Source: Bacillota bacterium | GTDB taxonomy: Bacteria > Bacillota > Clostridia > Oscillospirales > Oscillospiraceae | NCBI GenBank assembly: GCA_028719885.1 | Contig: JAQYLT010000069.1 | Span: forward strand, 1 to 49,596 | DNA length: 49,596 bases | Direction: 5' to 3' | Part shown: piece by piece, positions 1 to 7,543 of the stretch | Layout: the number at the start of each line of letters is the position of its first letter | Position numbering within the stretch: the first letter of the stretch is position 1 | Notes under the pieces: model-generated | What the model saw: the letters and a program-made list of their open reading frames with translations, nothing else | Told to the model about the DNA's origin: nothing | The model's database searches: none | Translations under genes and position numbers: made by a program

Positions 1-384
1 GGCCTTCAGGTGGCGCATGCCCAGGTTATAGGAGCAGTTCAGCATGCCGCAGTAGGCGTCGCCCCGGCCGTTGATCATGTCGCCGTCACCCTCGGCAGCG
101 GCGATGCACATGGCAGGACCGTGGAACTTCTTGACAAGCAAGGTCTCGGGGGTCTCGGGGCCGAAGTTGCCCAGGAACACCACCAGGGCGTTGACGCCGT
201 GGGTCTTCACGTCGGCGATGGCGGCGGAAGCGTCCTTTTCGTTTTCCACAGTGATGGGGCACTCGTACAGGCCCTCACCGTAGGCGGCCACGATGTTCTT
301 GCGCCGCTGAGTGGACAGGGCGATGGGGAAGCAGTCACGGGACACAGCAATGATGCCCAGCTTCACTTCGGGAATGTTGTTCAT
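1..384 (-). CDS. L-fucose/L-arabinose isomerase family protein, N-terminal part (runs off window)
   Basis: The reverse strand reads open from an ATG at 384 to the window edge, giving 128 residues that begin MNNIPEVKLGIIAVSRDCFP. An AAGGAG ribosome site lies 8-11 nt upstream. The stretch LGIIAVSRDCFPIALS, then ALVVFLGNFGPETPETLL and a glycine-rich EGDGDMINGRGDAYCG segment, is the N-terminal fold of the fucose/arabinose isomerase family, which interconverts aldoses and ketoses in the cytoplasm. It follows the DUF4867 gene by 30 nt and is probably co-transcribed from the promoter at 1103-1131. The C-terminal catalytic part lies outside the window, so the sugar cannot be named. Family call is from memory of the signature, without a search. 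Confidence 0.75.
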   Translation of the reverse strand, partial: MNNIPEVKLGIIAVSRDCFPIALSTQRRKNIVAAYGEGLYECPITVENEKDASAAIADVKTHGVNALVVFLGNFGPETPETLLVKKFHGPAMCIAAAEGDGDMINGRGDAYCGMLNCSYNLGMRHLKA

Positions 385-414
385 TGGTATCGATCTCCTT
401 TTTGAATATATTTT

Positions 415-1056
415 TTAGATGGAATCGGCAATGTCGATGTTCTCGCCCACCAGGCCCACGTAGGCGCCCTGGGCGGCTTCGGAGGACTCGGCATGGGCCA
501 GCAGCCACTTGTTCCGGGCCCAGAGCAGCTTATCCTCGGGGGACAGCTCTTTGATTTCGGGCTTGTCGGTATTGGTCAGCCAGGGCAGAGCCACCAGCAC
601 CCGGAAGCCCTTGGTTTCGTCGCAGTGGCAGGGGGCATAGTGCAGGGTAGTGGCGTAGCACTCCACTAAGGTACCGGCGGGAGCCCGGAAGGCCTTGACC
701 TTGGCGGTGTCCAGCTTGCCGTCGTCGCCGATGTCTTCCATCTTGGCCAGCAGCAGGATGAAATCCTCGGTGCCCAGGTTGAACTCACTGTCCCGGTGGT
801 ATTCCAGGCAGTTGAGCTTGGTGTTGTGGCCGTTGCACCAGCCCAGCTGGGCGGGCATGCCGCCGAAGAGATTTTCGGAAACCTCTGTGGCGGCGGGCAG
901 CTCCTGCAGGTCGGGATCAGTGGGGACATAGCCCACGCCCTCGGGCAGAGGAGTGCTCTCCAGCGCCTTCAAAATCTCGGCGACGGTTTCCTCCATGCCG
1001 GTGACAACCTTGCCATAGGGCTTGAATTCAGCATCGAAAACGGAAAAAATTTTCAT
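415..1056 (-). CDS. DUF4867 family protein
   Basis: A 213-residue soluble protein starting MKIFSVFDAEFKPYGKVV. I recognise the DUF4867 family, a protein of unknown biochemical function usually found beside sugar isomerase genes in Firmicutes. The middle holds a histidine/cysteine-rich core (NCLEYHRDSEFNLGTEDF, then CYATTLHYAPCHCDE) that is compatible with a cupin-like metal site; this is inference from spacing only. No signal peptide or membrane segment is visible. It is the first gene of the operon that continues into the isomerase gene; the start ATG at 1056 is preceded by AGGAG 8 nt upstream. The neighbour suggests a role in sugar handling, perhaps sugar binding or mutarotation, which is not proven. 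Confidence 0.8.
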   Translation of the reverse strand: MKIFSVFDAEFKPYGKVVTGMEETVAEILKALESTPLPEGVGYVPTDPDLQELPAATEVSENLFGGMPAQLGWCNGHNTKLNCLEYHRDSEFNLGTEDFILLLAKMEDIGDDGKLDTAKVKAFRAPAGTLVECYATTLHYAPCHCDETKGFRVLVALPWLTNTDKPEIKELSPEDKLLWARNKWLLAHAESSEAAQGAYVGLVGENIDIADSI

Positions 1057-1102
1057 GATTGTTCACTCCTTATCAGGCTGATAATGTTGTTTTGATGGCT
1101 CC

Positions 1103-1131
1103 ATTGTAATCCATTTGAATCCGGTTCTCAA
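1103..1131 (-). promoter_or_regulatory. Sigma-A type promoter for the DUF4867-isomerase operon
   Basis: On the reverse strand TTGAGA (1126-1131) is followed after 17 nt by TACAAT (1103-1108). The start codon lies about 46 nt downstream, with AGGAG just ahead of it. Confidence 0.65.
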
Positions 1132-1221
1132 TGTCCAGAGCGGGTCATTTTGTTAGACTAATTTGCTTTTTGCAGATTTTTGGAGGATTGCATATTTTTG
1201 CCCTCCCCCATTCGTGCAAAA

Positions 1222-1245
1222 TACCCACCGCCGCAGCGGTGGGTA
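1222..1245 (-). terminator. Rho-independent terminator of the small membrane protein gene
   Basis: A perfect 10-bp inverted repeat (TACCCACCGC / GCGGTGGGTA) with a 4-nt loop is followed on the reverse strand by TTTTGC. It lies just 3' of the gene ending at 1251. It also separates that gene from the operon promoter at 1103-1131. Confidence 0.75.
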
Positions 1246-1250
1246 TGGGA

Positions 1251-1529
1251 TCAATATCCGGATTTTCTGGTGTTGGCGGCGATTTCGGCGGTGTTTTCAA
1301 TCAATTCTCCAAACCCCACCATCACAAAGCTGCCCACCCAGCTGAGCAGGGAACCCAGCAGCGCCGTGCCGACACCGCCAAGAATTGTCACAATGCTGGC
1401 CGCCTGGGTCCACATTCCCGAAAAGCCAGCAACGATCATACCCAGCCCGCCGACCACACTGACGATGATCCCGATCCAGCAGAACACCTTTGCAGTGACT
1501 TTGATTTTTCCACCGATATTGCTGAACAT
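1251..1529 (-). CDS. Small two-helix membrane protein of unknown function
   Basis: A 92-residue protein starting MFSNIGGKIKVTAKVFCWIG. It has two hydrophobic glycine-rich segments (about residues 15-38 and 42-72) and a short polar C-terminus, so it probably lies in the cytoplasmic membrane. A GGAGG ribosome site precedes the ATG. It is a single-gene transcription unit: a promoter is visible at 1572-1600 and a terminator at 1222-1245. Small proteins with this N-terminus (MFxNIGxKIK) followed by hydrophobic helices are common and uncharacterised in Clostridia, often with a zinc ribbon, which is absent here. I assign no function. Confidence 0.7.
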   Translation of the reverse strand: MFSNIGGKIKVTAKVFCWIGIIVSVVGGLGMIVAGFSGMWTQAASIVTILGGVGTALLGSLLSWVGSFVMVGFGELIENTAEIAANTRKSGY

Positions 1530-1571
1530 ACTTTTTCCTCCCTTTTTCCGGCTTGCTCCGGAGATAAATCA

Positions 1572-1600
1572 GTGATACCACATTGGGAGGAATTTGTAAA
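1572..1600 (-). promoter_or_regulatory. Candidate promoter for the small membrane protein
   Basis: Reverse strand TTTACA (1595-1600), 17-nt spacer, TATCAC (1572-1577). The -35 is close to consensus; the -10 is weaker (4 of 6). Confidence 0.45.
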
Positions 1601-1621
1601 GAGCTTTTGATAAATTCCCTT

Positions 1622-1929
1622 CGTAGGGAATGCATTTATGCATTCCGCCCCGGTAACGTCTTTATCAGGGTATGTTGAATGGAAAAATGTTGATTCTTTT
1701 CGTAGGGAACGGATTTATCCGTTCCACTCCCCTTATTGTTCCAAAATCGGCTGGATAAATGGGAAGCGTCGATAATATGTTCCCCCAAATACCACTTAAC
1801 GAACTGCGGTGATCATCGAACCTTTCGGAACGGATGAATCCGTTCCCTACGCAAACGCCGAAAAGTGTACCATTCAACATACCGCCCAAAAATCGTTACC
1901 TATCGGAACGCATAAATGCGTTCCCTACG
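1622..1929. repeat. Hairpin-ended intergenic repeat, composite copy
   Basis: The left end at 1622-1647 (CGTAGGG, then a GGAATGCATTTATGCATTCC palindrome) and right end at 1904-1929 (its inverted counterpart, ending CCCTACG) bound a 308-bp element. The inverted repeat continues inwards for about 60 nt on each side: TAACG, then GGTATGTTGAATGG on the left answers CCATTCAACATACC and CGTTA on the right. The unpaired centre holds a second, complete copy (1701-1851). It fills the space between the 1251-1529 gene and the terminator at 1991; no gene is seen in it. Confidence 0.85.
1701..1851. repeat. Inner copy of the hairpin-ended repeat, nested
   Basis: A 151-bp module bounded by CGTAGGGAACGGATTTATCC at 1701 and its inverted form ending CCCTACG at 1851. 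It is closely similar along its whole length to 20583-20734, so it is a unit that moves or copies as one piece. Confidence 0.8.
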
Positions 1930-1990
1930 AAAATTCGGTAAACGCTTCCTATGCTGCTGAAAGATAACCTGAATTCCCTTTTCCATAAGC

Positions 1991-2016
1991 AAATCCCCCG
2001 GGGATCCGGGGGATTT
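1991..2016 (-). terminator. Terminator of the large surface protein gene
   Basis: An 11-bp perfect stem (AAATCCCCCGG / CCGGGGGATTT) with a GGAT loop lies 12 nt past the stop of the gene at 2028-5093. The tail on the reverse strand is TTTGCTT, so the U-run is modest. Confidence 0.7.
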
Positions 2017-2027
2017 GGAGGGATTAT

Positions 2028-5000
2028 TTAGAAGAATTTGCCGCCGGTTTTCTTACGGTAGTAATACACGCCGTAGGCCACGGGGATGGCAATGGCGACC
2101 ACCACGGTGAGGAACAGAATGATGCCCCAGATGCCGTTGCCGCTCTTGCCGGAGCTGGCAGCAGCGCCCTGCTTGATGGTAAAACCGGAGGTGGCCTTGC
2201 CGTCCTTCGCCACGATAGAAATGGTGTGGCGGCCCAGGGACAGCCGCTTCAGGTAGCTGGCATTCAGTTCCACAATGGTGGAGCCTTCGCTGACAGAGTA
2301 GTTGGTGTTGGCCACCGTTGCGCCGTCCACCTCCACATGGTCAAACTTGCTGTACTCCGCGTTGGAGCGGAACACCAGGCCCTGACCGGAGGTGTTCAGC
2401 CAGGTGGACTCGCCGCCCTCGGTCATCTGGTATTCCACCGTGCTGTCCAGCCGCTCCTTGCACACATCGCAGCGGCCGTTGTTGTCCTTGTCCACATGGC
2501 CCAGGGCGGGCAGAACCACGCTCTGCTGGTCGGTGATGGGCGTGGTGGTGGTCACATCGGTGAACCACATGCCGCAGTCGCAGACGTAGTAGGCAATATT
2601 GCCTTCCTGGGTGCAGGTTGCGGCCTTGGCGGGCACCCGGGTCAGATGGCTGGAGTGGATGTGGGATTCCTGCTTGCTGCCGCCGCAGACGGTGCAGATG
2701 CCGTTGGCATCGAAGCTGTGGGCGGTGAGGGTGCCCTTGGCGCCGCAGCGGGAGCAGACGGTCCAGTGATAGTCGGCGTCCTTGCCCCAGGTGCTGGAGG
2801 CGGTGTGGCCCAGGGCGCTGCCGAAGCTAAAGGTCCTGGTGGTGTCCTTGGCCCCGCAGGTGCAGCTGTAGTAGTAGGTGGCGGGGTTGGTGCAGGTGGC
2901 GTTGGTTGCCAGGTAGGCGGCAGTGGCTACCTGCTGATTAAAGGTATGGGTCTGGGCCAGGGTTTCGGTTTTCTGCATACCACAGACGGTGCAGGTGTAA
3001 ACCTTGCTGCCGTTGGTGGTATGGGAGGGCGAGACGGTGACAACGCCGTCGTTCCAGCTGTGCTCGCCCAGGCCGCTGACCACATTGGTGTGCTCACAGG
3101 TGGCCTCATGCCAATGGTAGGTGGAGTTGCCGGACCACTTGTCGGTGAAGGTGTGCTGATGGGTGGAGGGTTCCACCTCCTCGGTTTTGGTCCTGCCGCA
3201 GACGGTACAGGTGTAGGTTTTCACGCCCTTGGTGGTGGCGGTGGGCTGGGTGGTGATCACACCGGGGCTCCAGATGTGCTCCGCCACCTTGATCCGCTCA
3301 TTGGTGTGCTCACAGGTGGCAGCTTTCCAGTGCTGATTCTCGTCGCTGCTCCATTGATCGGAGAAGGTATGCCCCTTGGCCTCTCCGTAGGAGAAGGTTT
3401 CGGTGCCTTTCTCGCCGCAGACGCAGCTCTTATAATACTGGGCCGGGGTGGTGCAGGTGGCGGGGCTGGCAAGATACTTGTCGCTGACCACCTCCTGATT
3501 GTACTCATGGGGCTGCCCGGCAATCACTTCGGTCTTCTGGAAGCCGCAGACGGTGCAGGTGTATTGCTTTTCACCGTTTACGTTGTGTCCGGCATCCTTG
3601 ATGATCTGGCCGTCGTCCCATTTGTGGGGGCCGAAGTCGGTGGTTTCACCGGTGTGCTGGCAGGTGGCCGCCCGCCAGTGGTTCGTGTCGTCATGGCTCC
3701 AGCTGTCGGAGAAGGAGTGGGCCGCTGCCTCACCAAAGGCAAAGGTCTCGGTGCCTTTTTCGCCGCAGATGCAGCTGTAGTAGTACAGCGCCGGGCTGCC
3801 GCAGGTGGCGGGACTGGCCAGGAAGGCATCGCTGGCATTCTGCTGGTCGAACACATGGGCATCGCTGTCAGCGGGAATGGTCTCATCCTTGCCCTCACCG
3901 CAGGCGGTGCAGGTGTAGTGCATGGTGCCGCTGGTGGTGTGGGTGGCGGGAACAGTCACCTGGCCGCCGTCCCAGACATGCTCACCGGAAGCCTCGCCAT
4001 AGGCAAAGGTCTCGGTACCGGCCTGGCCGCAGACGCAGCTGTAGTAGTACCGGGCAGGGCTGCCGCAGGTGGCAGGACTGGCCAGGAAGGCGTCGCTGGC
4101 GATCTGCTGGTCAAAGACATGGGCATTTCCATCGGCGGGGATGATCTCATCCTTGCCCTCGCCGCAAATGGTGCAGGTGTAGTGGATGATGCCGGACTCG
4201 GTGTGGGTGGCGGGAACGGTCACCTGGCCGCCGTCCCAGATGTGCTCCGTGTGGGGTGCCTCGGTGGGAACCTCAACGGGAGCCTCGGTAGGTGTTTCAG
4301 TCGGTGTTTCAGTCGGTGTTTCGGTGGGCGTTTCCACCGGGGGCTGCTGGGCCGGAACAAACCGGTAAGTAATGGGACCGCTGTGGTCATTGACGGAAGC
4401 ATTGGGATACTGGGTGGTGGTGTAAGCGGAGGGGTTCACGCAGATCAGGCCGGTGCCGGTGCTGCCCTGCAGCCAGCCGAAGCTGGCGGCGAAGCTCAGC
4501 TCATTGGACACATCTCCCGCGATCTGGGAGCCCATGCCGCAGTAGTCCATCAGGGCGGCGAAGTGGAATTCCCCGCTGGCGTAGCCAATGACGGTTCCCG
4601 CCTCCACATAGCTGCCGGAGGCAACCGCGGCGTCGGCGCTGACGCCGGAGAGCAGCAGATAGTAGGAATAGCTGGAATCCACCACTGCCTCAATCACGGC
4701 GGCATTGCTCCACTGGGAATCGGAGGCTCCGGCGTAGTACACGCTGCCGCTGACGGGGGCGTATACCGGCTGCATGGAACCCACGTTCACGATCAGCTCT
4801 TCGCTGCCGCCCACAAGGCCACTGTGGCTTTCCTGGGTGCAGCCATAATTGGCGCCGCCGTGGAGGGCGTTTTCATTGCTTCCCCGGCATCCGGCGAAAT
4901 CCGTAATGTCGTCGAAGCATTCCTCCGGCAGGGGGAAATACCAGTCGTCCATCTGGCGGCCCAGGATGGCCTGCCGCTGTTCCTCGGTAAGGCCCGCCGC

Positions 5001-5093
5001 CTCCTCGGCGTGGACATCCAGGGGGACAGCCCCCACAAGGAGAACCGCGCAGAGCAGCACGGACAGCACTTTTTTAAATACAGTCTCTCTCAT
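2028..5093 (-). CDS. Secreted, membrane-anchored protein with degenerate M23 domain and paired-cysteine repeats
   Basis: A 1021-residue surface protein. Residues 1-29 are a signal peptide ending near VHAEE. About residues 75-225 resemble an M23/LytM peptidase fold (PVYAPVSGSVYYAG; GSYVEAGTVIGYASGEFHF), but key metal ligands look changed: HGGAN where HxxxD is usual and EFHF where HxH is usual, so peptidase activity is doubtful. A threonine/proline/glutamate linker (PTETPTET repeats) follows. Then come about five copies of an H-W-x2-G module with YTCTxCG and four copies of a TCxxPAxYYxSCxCG module, each with CxxC pairs. The C-terminus has a membrane helix (about 990-1012) and a basic tail, with no LPxTG. 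Likely exposed at the cell wall; function unknown, perhaps binding or adhesion. Promoter at 5143-5170. Confidence 0.85.
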   Translation of the reverse strand: MRETVFKKVLSVLLCAVLLVGAVPLDVHAEEAAGLTEEQRQAILGRQMDDWYFPLPEECFDDITDFAGCRGSNENALHGGANYGCTQESHSGLVGGSEELIVNVGSMQPVYAPVSGSVYYAGASDSQWSNAAVIEAVVDSSYSYYLLLSGVSADAAVASGSYVEAGTVIGYASGEFHFAALMDYCGMGSQIAGDVSNELSFAASFGWLQGSTGTGLICVNPSAYTTTQYPNASVNDHSGPITYRFVPAQQPPVETPTETPTETPTETPTEAPVEVPTEAPHTEHIWDGGQVTVPATHTESGIIHYTCTICGEGKDEIIPADGNAHVFDQQIASDAFLASPATCGSPARYYYSCVCGQAGTETFAYGEASGEHVWDGGQVTVPATHTTSGTMHYTCTACGEGKDETIPADSDAHVFDQQNASDAFLASPATCGSPALYYYSCICGEKGTETFAFGEAAAHSFSDSWSHDDTNHWRAATCQHTGETTDFGPHKWDDGQIIKDAGHNVNGEKQYTCTVCGFQKTEVIAGQPHEYNQEVVSDKYLASPATCTTPAQYYKSCVCGEKGTETFSYGEAKGHTFSDQWSSDENQHWKAATCEHTNERIKVAEHIWSPGVITTQPTATTKGVKTYTCTVCGRTKTEEVEPSTHQHTFTDKWSGNSTYHWHEATCEHTNVVSGLGEHSWNDGVVTVSPSHTTNGSKVYTCTVCGMQKTETLAQTHTFNQQVATAAYLATNATCTNPATYYYSCTCGAKDTTRTFSFGSALGHTASSTWGKDADYHWTVCSRCGAKGTLTAHSFDANGICTVCGGSKQESHIHSSHLTRVPAKAATCTQEGNIAYYVCDCGMWFTDVTTTTPITDQQSVVLPALGHVDKDNNGRCDVCKERLDSTVEYQMTEGGESTWLNTSGQGLVFRSNAEYSKFDHVEVDGATVANTNYSVSEGSTIVELNASYLKRLSLGRHTISIVAKDGKATSGFTIKQGAAASSGKSGNGIWGIILFLTVVVAIAIPVAYGVYYYRKKTGGKFF

Positions 5094-5142
5094 AGAGTAT
5101 AACTCCTTTCACATGCCGCCTTTCCTGCGGCTTGGTATCTAC

Positions 5143-5170
5143 ATTATACATAAATTACGGAACTTTGCAA
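5143..5170 (-). promoter_or_regulatory. Promoter of the large surface protein
   Basis: Reverse strand TTGCAA (5165-5170), 16-nt spacer, consensus TATAAT (5143-5148), about 50 nt ahead of the ATG at 5093, which has an AAAGGAG site. Confidence 0.65.
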
Positions 5171-5504
5171 TGGGGTCTTTCTGGGAGCAACCGGCGGGAA
5201 CGGGACATTTTTCGGCATTTCAGCGAAAAACAGGATGTCAAATTTTCTTTGAAATCAGGCAACAATTTGTAATATTTCGTCATTTTCTCAGGGGAAATTG
5301 TTTCATTTTTCGTTTTTCATGGTTCTCCGCGCCCCGGAAGGAGGAAAAGAATTTGGCGCAGGATTAAGAGAATCTTAAATATGTAAACTTTTTGATAAAT
5401 TGGAAAATTCAGGAAAATTATACATAATTTGTTCATAATCATATGAAAAAGCTTTCGATTCCCGGCTTAACTCTGCTTGATTGTCCTTTTGTCAATCCAT
5501 AATT

Positions 5505-5650
5505 CGTAGGGAATGCATTTATGCATTCCGCTCGATAACGTTTTATGGGGTGCACATTGAATGGGAAAATGTTGAAAAAGGGACCCGTTGCCATCCAACG
5601 AACCACGGATGTTCACCCACCTTTCGGAAGGTCTAAATCCGTTCCCTACG
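5505..5650. repeat. Hairpin-ended repeat copy
   Basis: A 146-bp module with CGTAGGG plus a GCATTTATGC palindrome at 5505-5530, and an inverted end at 5625-5650 ending CCCTACG. Read in reverse it matches the modules at 16023-16184 and 35552-35698 (GTGCGTAGGG, GAACATCC, GTTGGATGG, then TTCCCATTCAAT). The right hairpin carries GGAAGGTCT where CGGATTTAT is usual, breaking its symmetry. Confidence 0.8.
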
Positions 5651-5719
5651 CACACGCCGGAAGCCGAAACGTAACGATTCCGGGGTGTTTCCTTTAAATG
5701 GTATCAGGTTGGATGAAAC

Positions 5720-5875
5720 TGTAGGGAATGGGCTTGCTCATTCCGTCGGCGAAGCCGCCCCGGGAAACCGGTTTTTTGAATTTGTTGGAATATTCATAAA
5801 AACCAGACCATTTTGGCACTTTCTGTCCGGAAAAAGCTGCTGACGCAGTCGGAATGAGCAAGCCCATTCCCTACG
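5720..5875. repeat. Hairpin-ended repeat copy, GGGCTTGCTC variant
   Basis: Left end TGTAGGGAATGGGCTTGCTC followed by TTCCGTCGGCGAAGCCG at 5720-5755, right end GGAATGAGCAAGCCCATTCC then CTACG at 5850-5875. The palindrome differs from the CGGATTTAT type. The motif TGTACCATTCAAC, common to the family, follows at about 5890. Confidence 0.75.
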
Positions 5876-5941
5876 GACGATGTGCGGCATTGTACCATTC
5901 AACGCTTTGCGGAAATTGACGGGCCCTGGCTGCCGTCAGCC

Positions 5942-5976
5942 AAAAAAATTCCCCTCAGGCAATGACGCCCGAGGGG
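5942..5976 (-). terminator. Terminator of the tcdA-BFD operon
   Basis: Ten-base arms (CCCCTCAGGC / GCCCGAGGGG, one mismatch) are followed on the reverse strand by AATTTTTTT, a strong U-run, six bases past the stop at 5983. Confidence 0.85.
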
Positions 5977-5982
5977 ACGTGG

Positions 5983-6174
5983 CTAGTGCTTCTGCTGCTC
6001 CAGGTAATCCCGGATGAGGTATTCGATGAACTCCCGGCATTTTCCGCAGCCGGTGCCATAGCCGGTGATTTTCTGAACCTCCTCCGCACTTTTTGCCCCC
6101 TGCTGAACCGCCGCCCGAATCCGGCCGTAGGTGATGTTCTTGCAGTGGCAGGCTTCCTTCTGATCGTTTTTCAT
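5983..6174 (-). CDS. Small BFD-like [2Fe-2S] protein
   Basis: A 63-residue protein, MKNDQKEACHCKNITYGRIR, with four cysteines in the pattern CxC...CxxC (C9, C11, C43, C46). This is the bacterioferritin-associated-ferredoxin-like (Fer2_BFD) fold, which binds one [2Fe-2S] cluster. Its ATG overlaps the tcdA stop as ATGA, so the two are translationally coupled. An electron-transfer or Fe-S sensing role beside TcdA is inference from position. The start at 6174 is chosen because the upstream reading frame lies entirely inside tcdA. Confidence 0.8.
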   Translation of the reverse strand: MKNDQKEACHCKNITYGRIRAAVQQGAKSAEEVQKITGYGTGCGKCREFIEYLIRDYLEQQKH

Positions 6175-6896
6175 GTCTGTCCTCCCAACGCGATATCCTT
6201 GATGACCTCTCCCGCCAGAATCAGGCCTGCGGCCCCCGGCACAAAGGGGAGGGAACCGGGAATCTGCCGCTTGCCCTCTGCGGCGGCCTCTTCCTCCCAG
6301 CCGGTGGGCTTCCTGGCCTCCTCCTGGGAATAAACCACCTTTAAATGCCGGATGCCCCGCTTGCCCAATTCCTTTCGCATGATTCGGGCCAGGGGACATA
6401 TGCTGGTTTTGGAGATGTCCGCCACCTGGAAGGCGGAGGCATCCAGCTTGTTGCCGGTGCCCATGGAGCTGATGATGGGGGTGCCCGCCTCCGCCGCCTT
6501 CTGCACCAGGGTGAGCTTGGCGGTGACGGTGTCCACCGCGTCCACAATATAGTCGTACTGCCCCAGGTCAAATTCCTCGGCGGTGTCCGGCAGATAGAAC
6601 ATGGAATAGGTGCGAACCTGGCAGCTGGGATTGATTTCCGCCACCCGGAGCCGGGCGGCCTGGGTTTTTTCCATGCCAAGGGTGGCATGGGTGGCCAGAA
6701 TCTGACGGTTCAGATTGGAAATGCTCACGGTGTCCTTGTCGATGAGATCCAGCTGGCCGATGCCTGCCCGAGCCAGGGCCTCCACCACGTAGCCGCCCAC
6801 GCCTCCCAAGCCGAAGACGGCCACCCGGGCTTTTTTCAGCCTGGCTACTCCATCCTCCCCCAGCAGCATGGCTGTGCGGGAAAACTGTTCCTCCAT
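6171..6896 (-). CDS. tcdA: tRNA threonylcarbamoyladenosine dehydratase
   Basis: A 241-residue ThiF/E1-like enzyme. TcdA uses ATP to cyclise the t6A37 modification of tRNA to ct6A. The N-terminal half has the adenylation Rossmann motif VAVFGLGGVGGYVVEALAR (about residues 27-45), then DKDTVSISNLNRQ and DYIVDAVDTVTAK. The catalytic cysteine-type region and GTGNKLD follow, and SKTSICPLARIMRKELGKRG is characteristic of the TcdA/YgdL branch. The usual CxxC zinc pairs of MoeB/ThiF are absent, as expected for TcdA. A GGAGG site precedes the ATG. It is first in a two-gene operon with the BFD-like gene. Confidence 0.92.
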   Translation of the reverse strand: MEEQFSRTAMLLGEDGVARLKKARVAVFGLGGVGGYVVEALARAGIGQLDLIDKDTVSISNLNRQILATHATLGMEKTQAARLRVAEINPSCQVRTYSMFYLPDTAEEFDLGQYDYIVDAVDTVTAKLTLVQKAAEAGTPIISSMGTGNKLDASAFQVADISKTSICPLARIMRKELGKRGIRHLKVVYSQEEARKPTGWEEEAAAEGKRQIPGSLPFVPGAAGLILAGEVIKDIALGGQT

Positions 6897-6921
6897 GCTT
6901 GGTCCCTCCTTTTTTTCACTC

Positions 6922-6950
6922 TTATATCATACCCCGCCGGGAATTGTCAA
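6922..6950 (-). promoter_or_regulatory. Promoter of tcdA
   Basis: Reverse strand consensus TTGACA (6945-6950), 17-nt spacer, ATATAA (6922-6927). It lies about 25 nt ahead of the ATG. Confidence 0.65.
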
Positions 6951-7083
6951 TGCCCGGATGCGCTCCCTGTGGGATAGCCTTTGGCCAATGCGGATTTCAT
7001 TTTCCCGAAAATTAACAATAGGCCGATAGTGCATTTTACATTGGCGGCAGATAATAGGAGCAAGTATCCTCCAGGGCTTTTGC

Positions 7084-7245
7084 TTTTCCACAGCAATTCA
7101 CAGGAATTCCACAAACTTTTCCACAAGAGACATTCTTTTAGACAATGCTTTAAAAACGCAAAATGTTTTATATTTCAAGGAAATAAAAAGAAATATTTCA
7201 TTTTCAGTTTGATATTATTTCAAATTCAAAAAATTTTGTTTCCAC
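7084..7245. other. Cluster of DnaA-box-like 9-mers next to an AT-rich tract
   Basis: TTTTCCACA occurs at about 7084-7092 and 7118-7126, AATTCCACA at about 7105-7113 and GTTTCCACA near 7239. These differ by one or two bases from the DnaA box TTATCCACA. The interval 7130-7240 is almost all A and T in an otherwise GC-rich window. It is not next to dnaA or dnaN, so an origin role is only a possibility. Confidence 0.25.
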
Positions 7246-7411
7246 ATTCTGCCTCACGCGGGCGTGGGTTCTTCCAGTTGTAACCTGTCCTATCCTATTA
7301 TATACTGACTTATACTATCCTAATCTATCCTATACTAACCTGGGTTAACCGGTTGGCAACCAAGCCGCACCCACCCGGTTGCCAGATGGTTTCCCAATGG
7401 CAGCACCCCAC

Positions 7412-7480
7412 CGTAGGGCTTATGGCTGTCCCCCGCCGCCTCGCCTCCGGTTATTGAGCACCCGGTTCAACGGTACAATG
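7412..7480. repeat. Partial hairpin-ended repeat (GC-rich variant, left part)
   Basis: CGTAGGGCTTATGGCTGTCC at 7412 and the following CCCGCCGC match the left part of the copy at 40072-40186, including GGTTAT and CCCGGTTC further in. The right part is missing or displaced; a CCCTACG end occurs only at 7818. Confidence 0.55.
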
Positions 7481-7543
7481 TCGATTAAAACAGCATGGAC
7501 AGCATCCAATTATCCGCTCAGAACCAATAGGATGCCTCCGGCG

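Larger units (their letters stand above)
5171..5941. other. Gene-free interval with AT-rich stretch and two hairpin-ended repeats
   Basis: No convincing gene is seen between the surface-protein promoter and the terminator at 5942. Positions about 5230-5470 are clearly richer in A and T than the flanks; 5505-5650 and 5720-5875 are repeat copies described separately. Confidence 0.6.

Noticed and set aside
1622..1929. Possible CRISPR array from the recurring 20-26 nt repeats
   Set aside because: The copies occur in inverted pairs with long non-uniform spacing and shared cores, not as evenly spaced direct repeats, and there are no cas genes.
2226..5102. A very long open frame on the forward strand opposite the large surface protein (958 codons)
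   Set aside because: It is a by-product of GC-rich repeats in the real gene; its translation is glycine/alanine/valine-rich with no domain, and it has no ribosome site. The reverse-strand gene has signal peptide, repeats, promoter and terminator.
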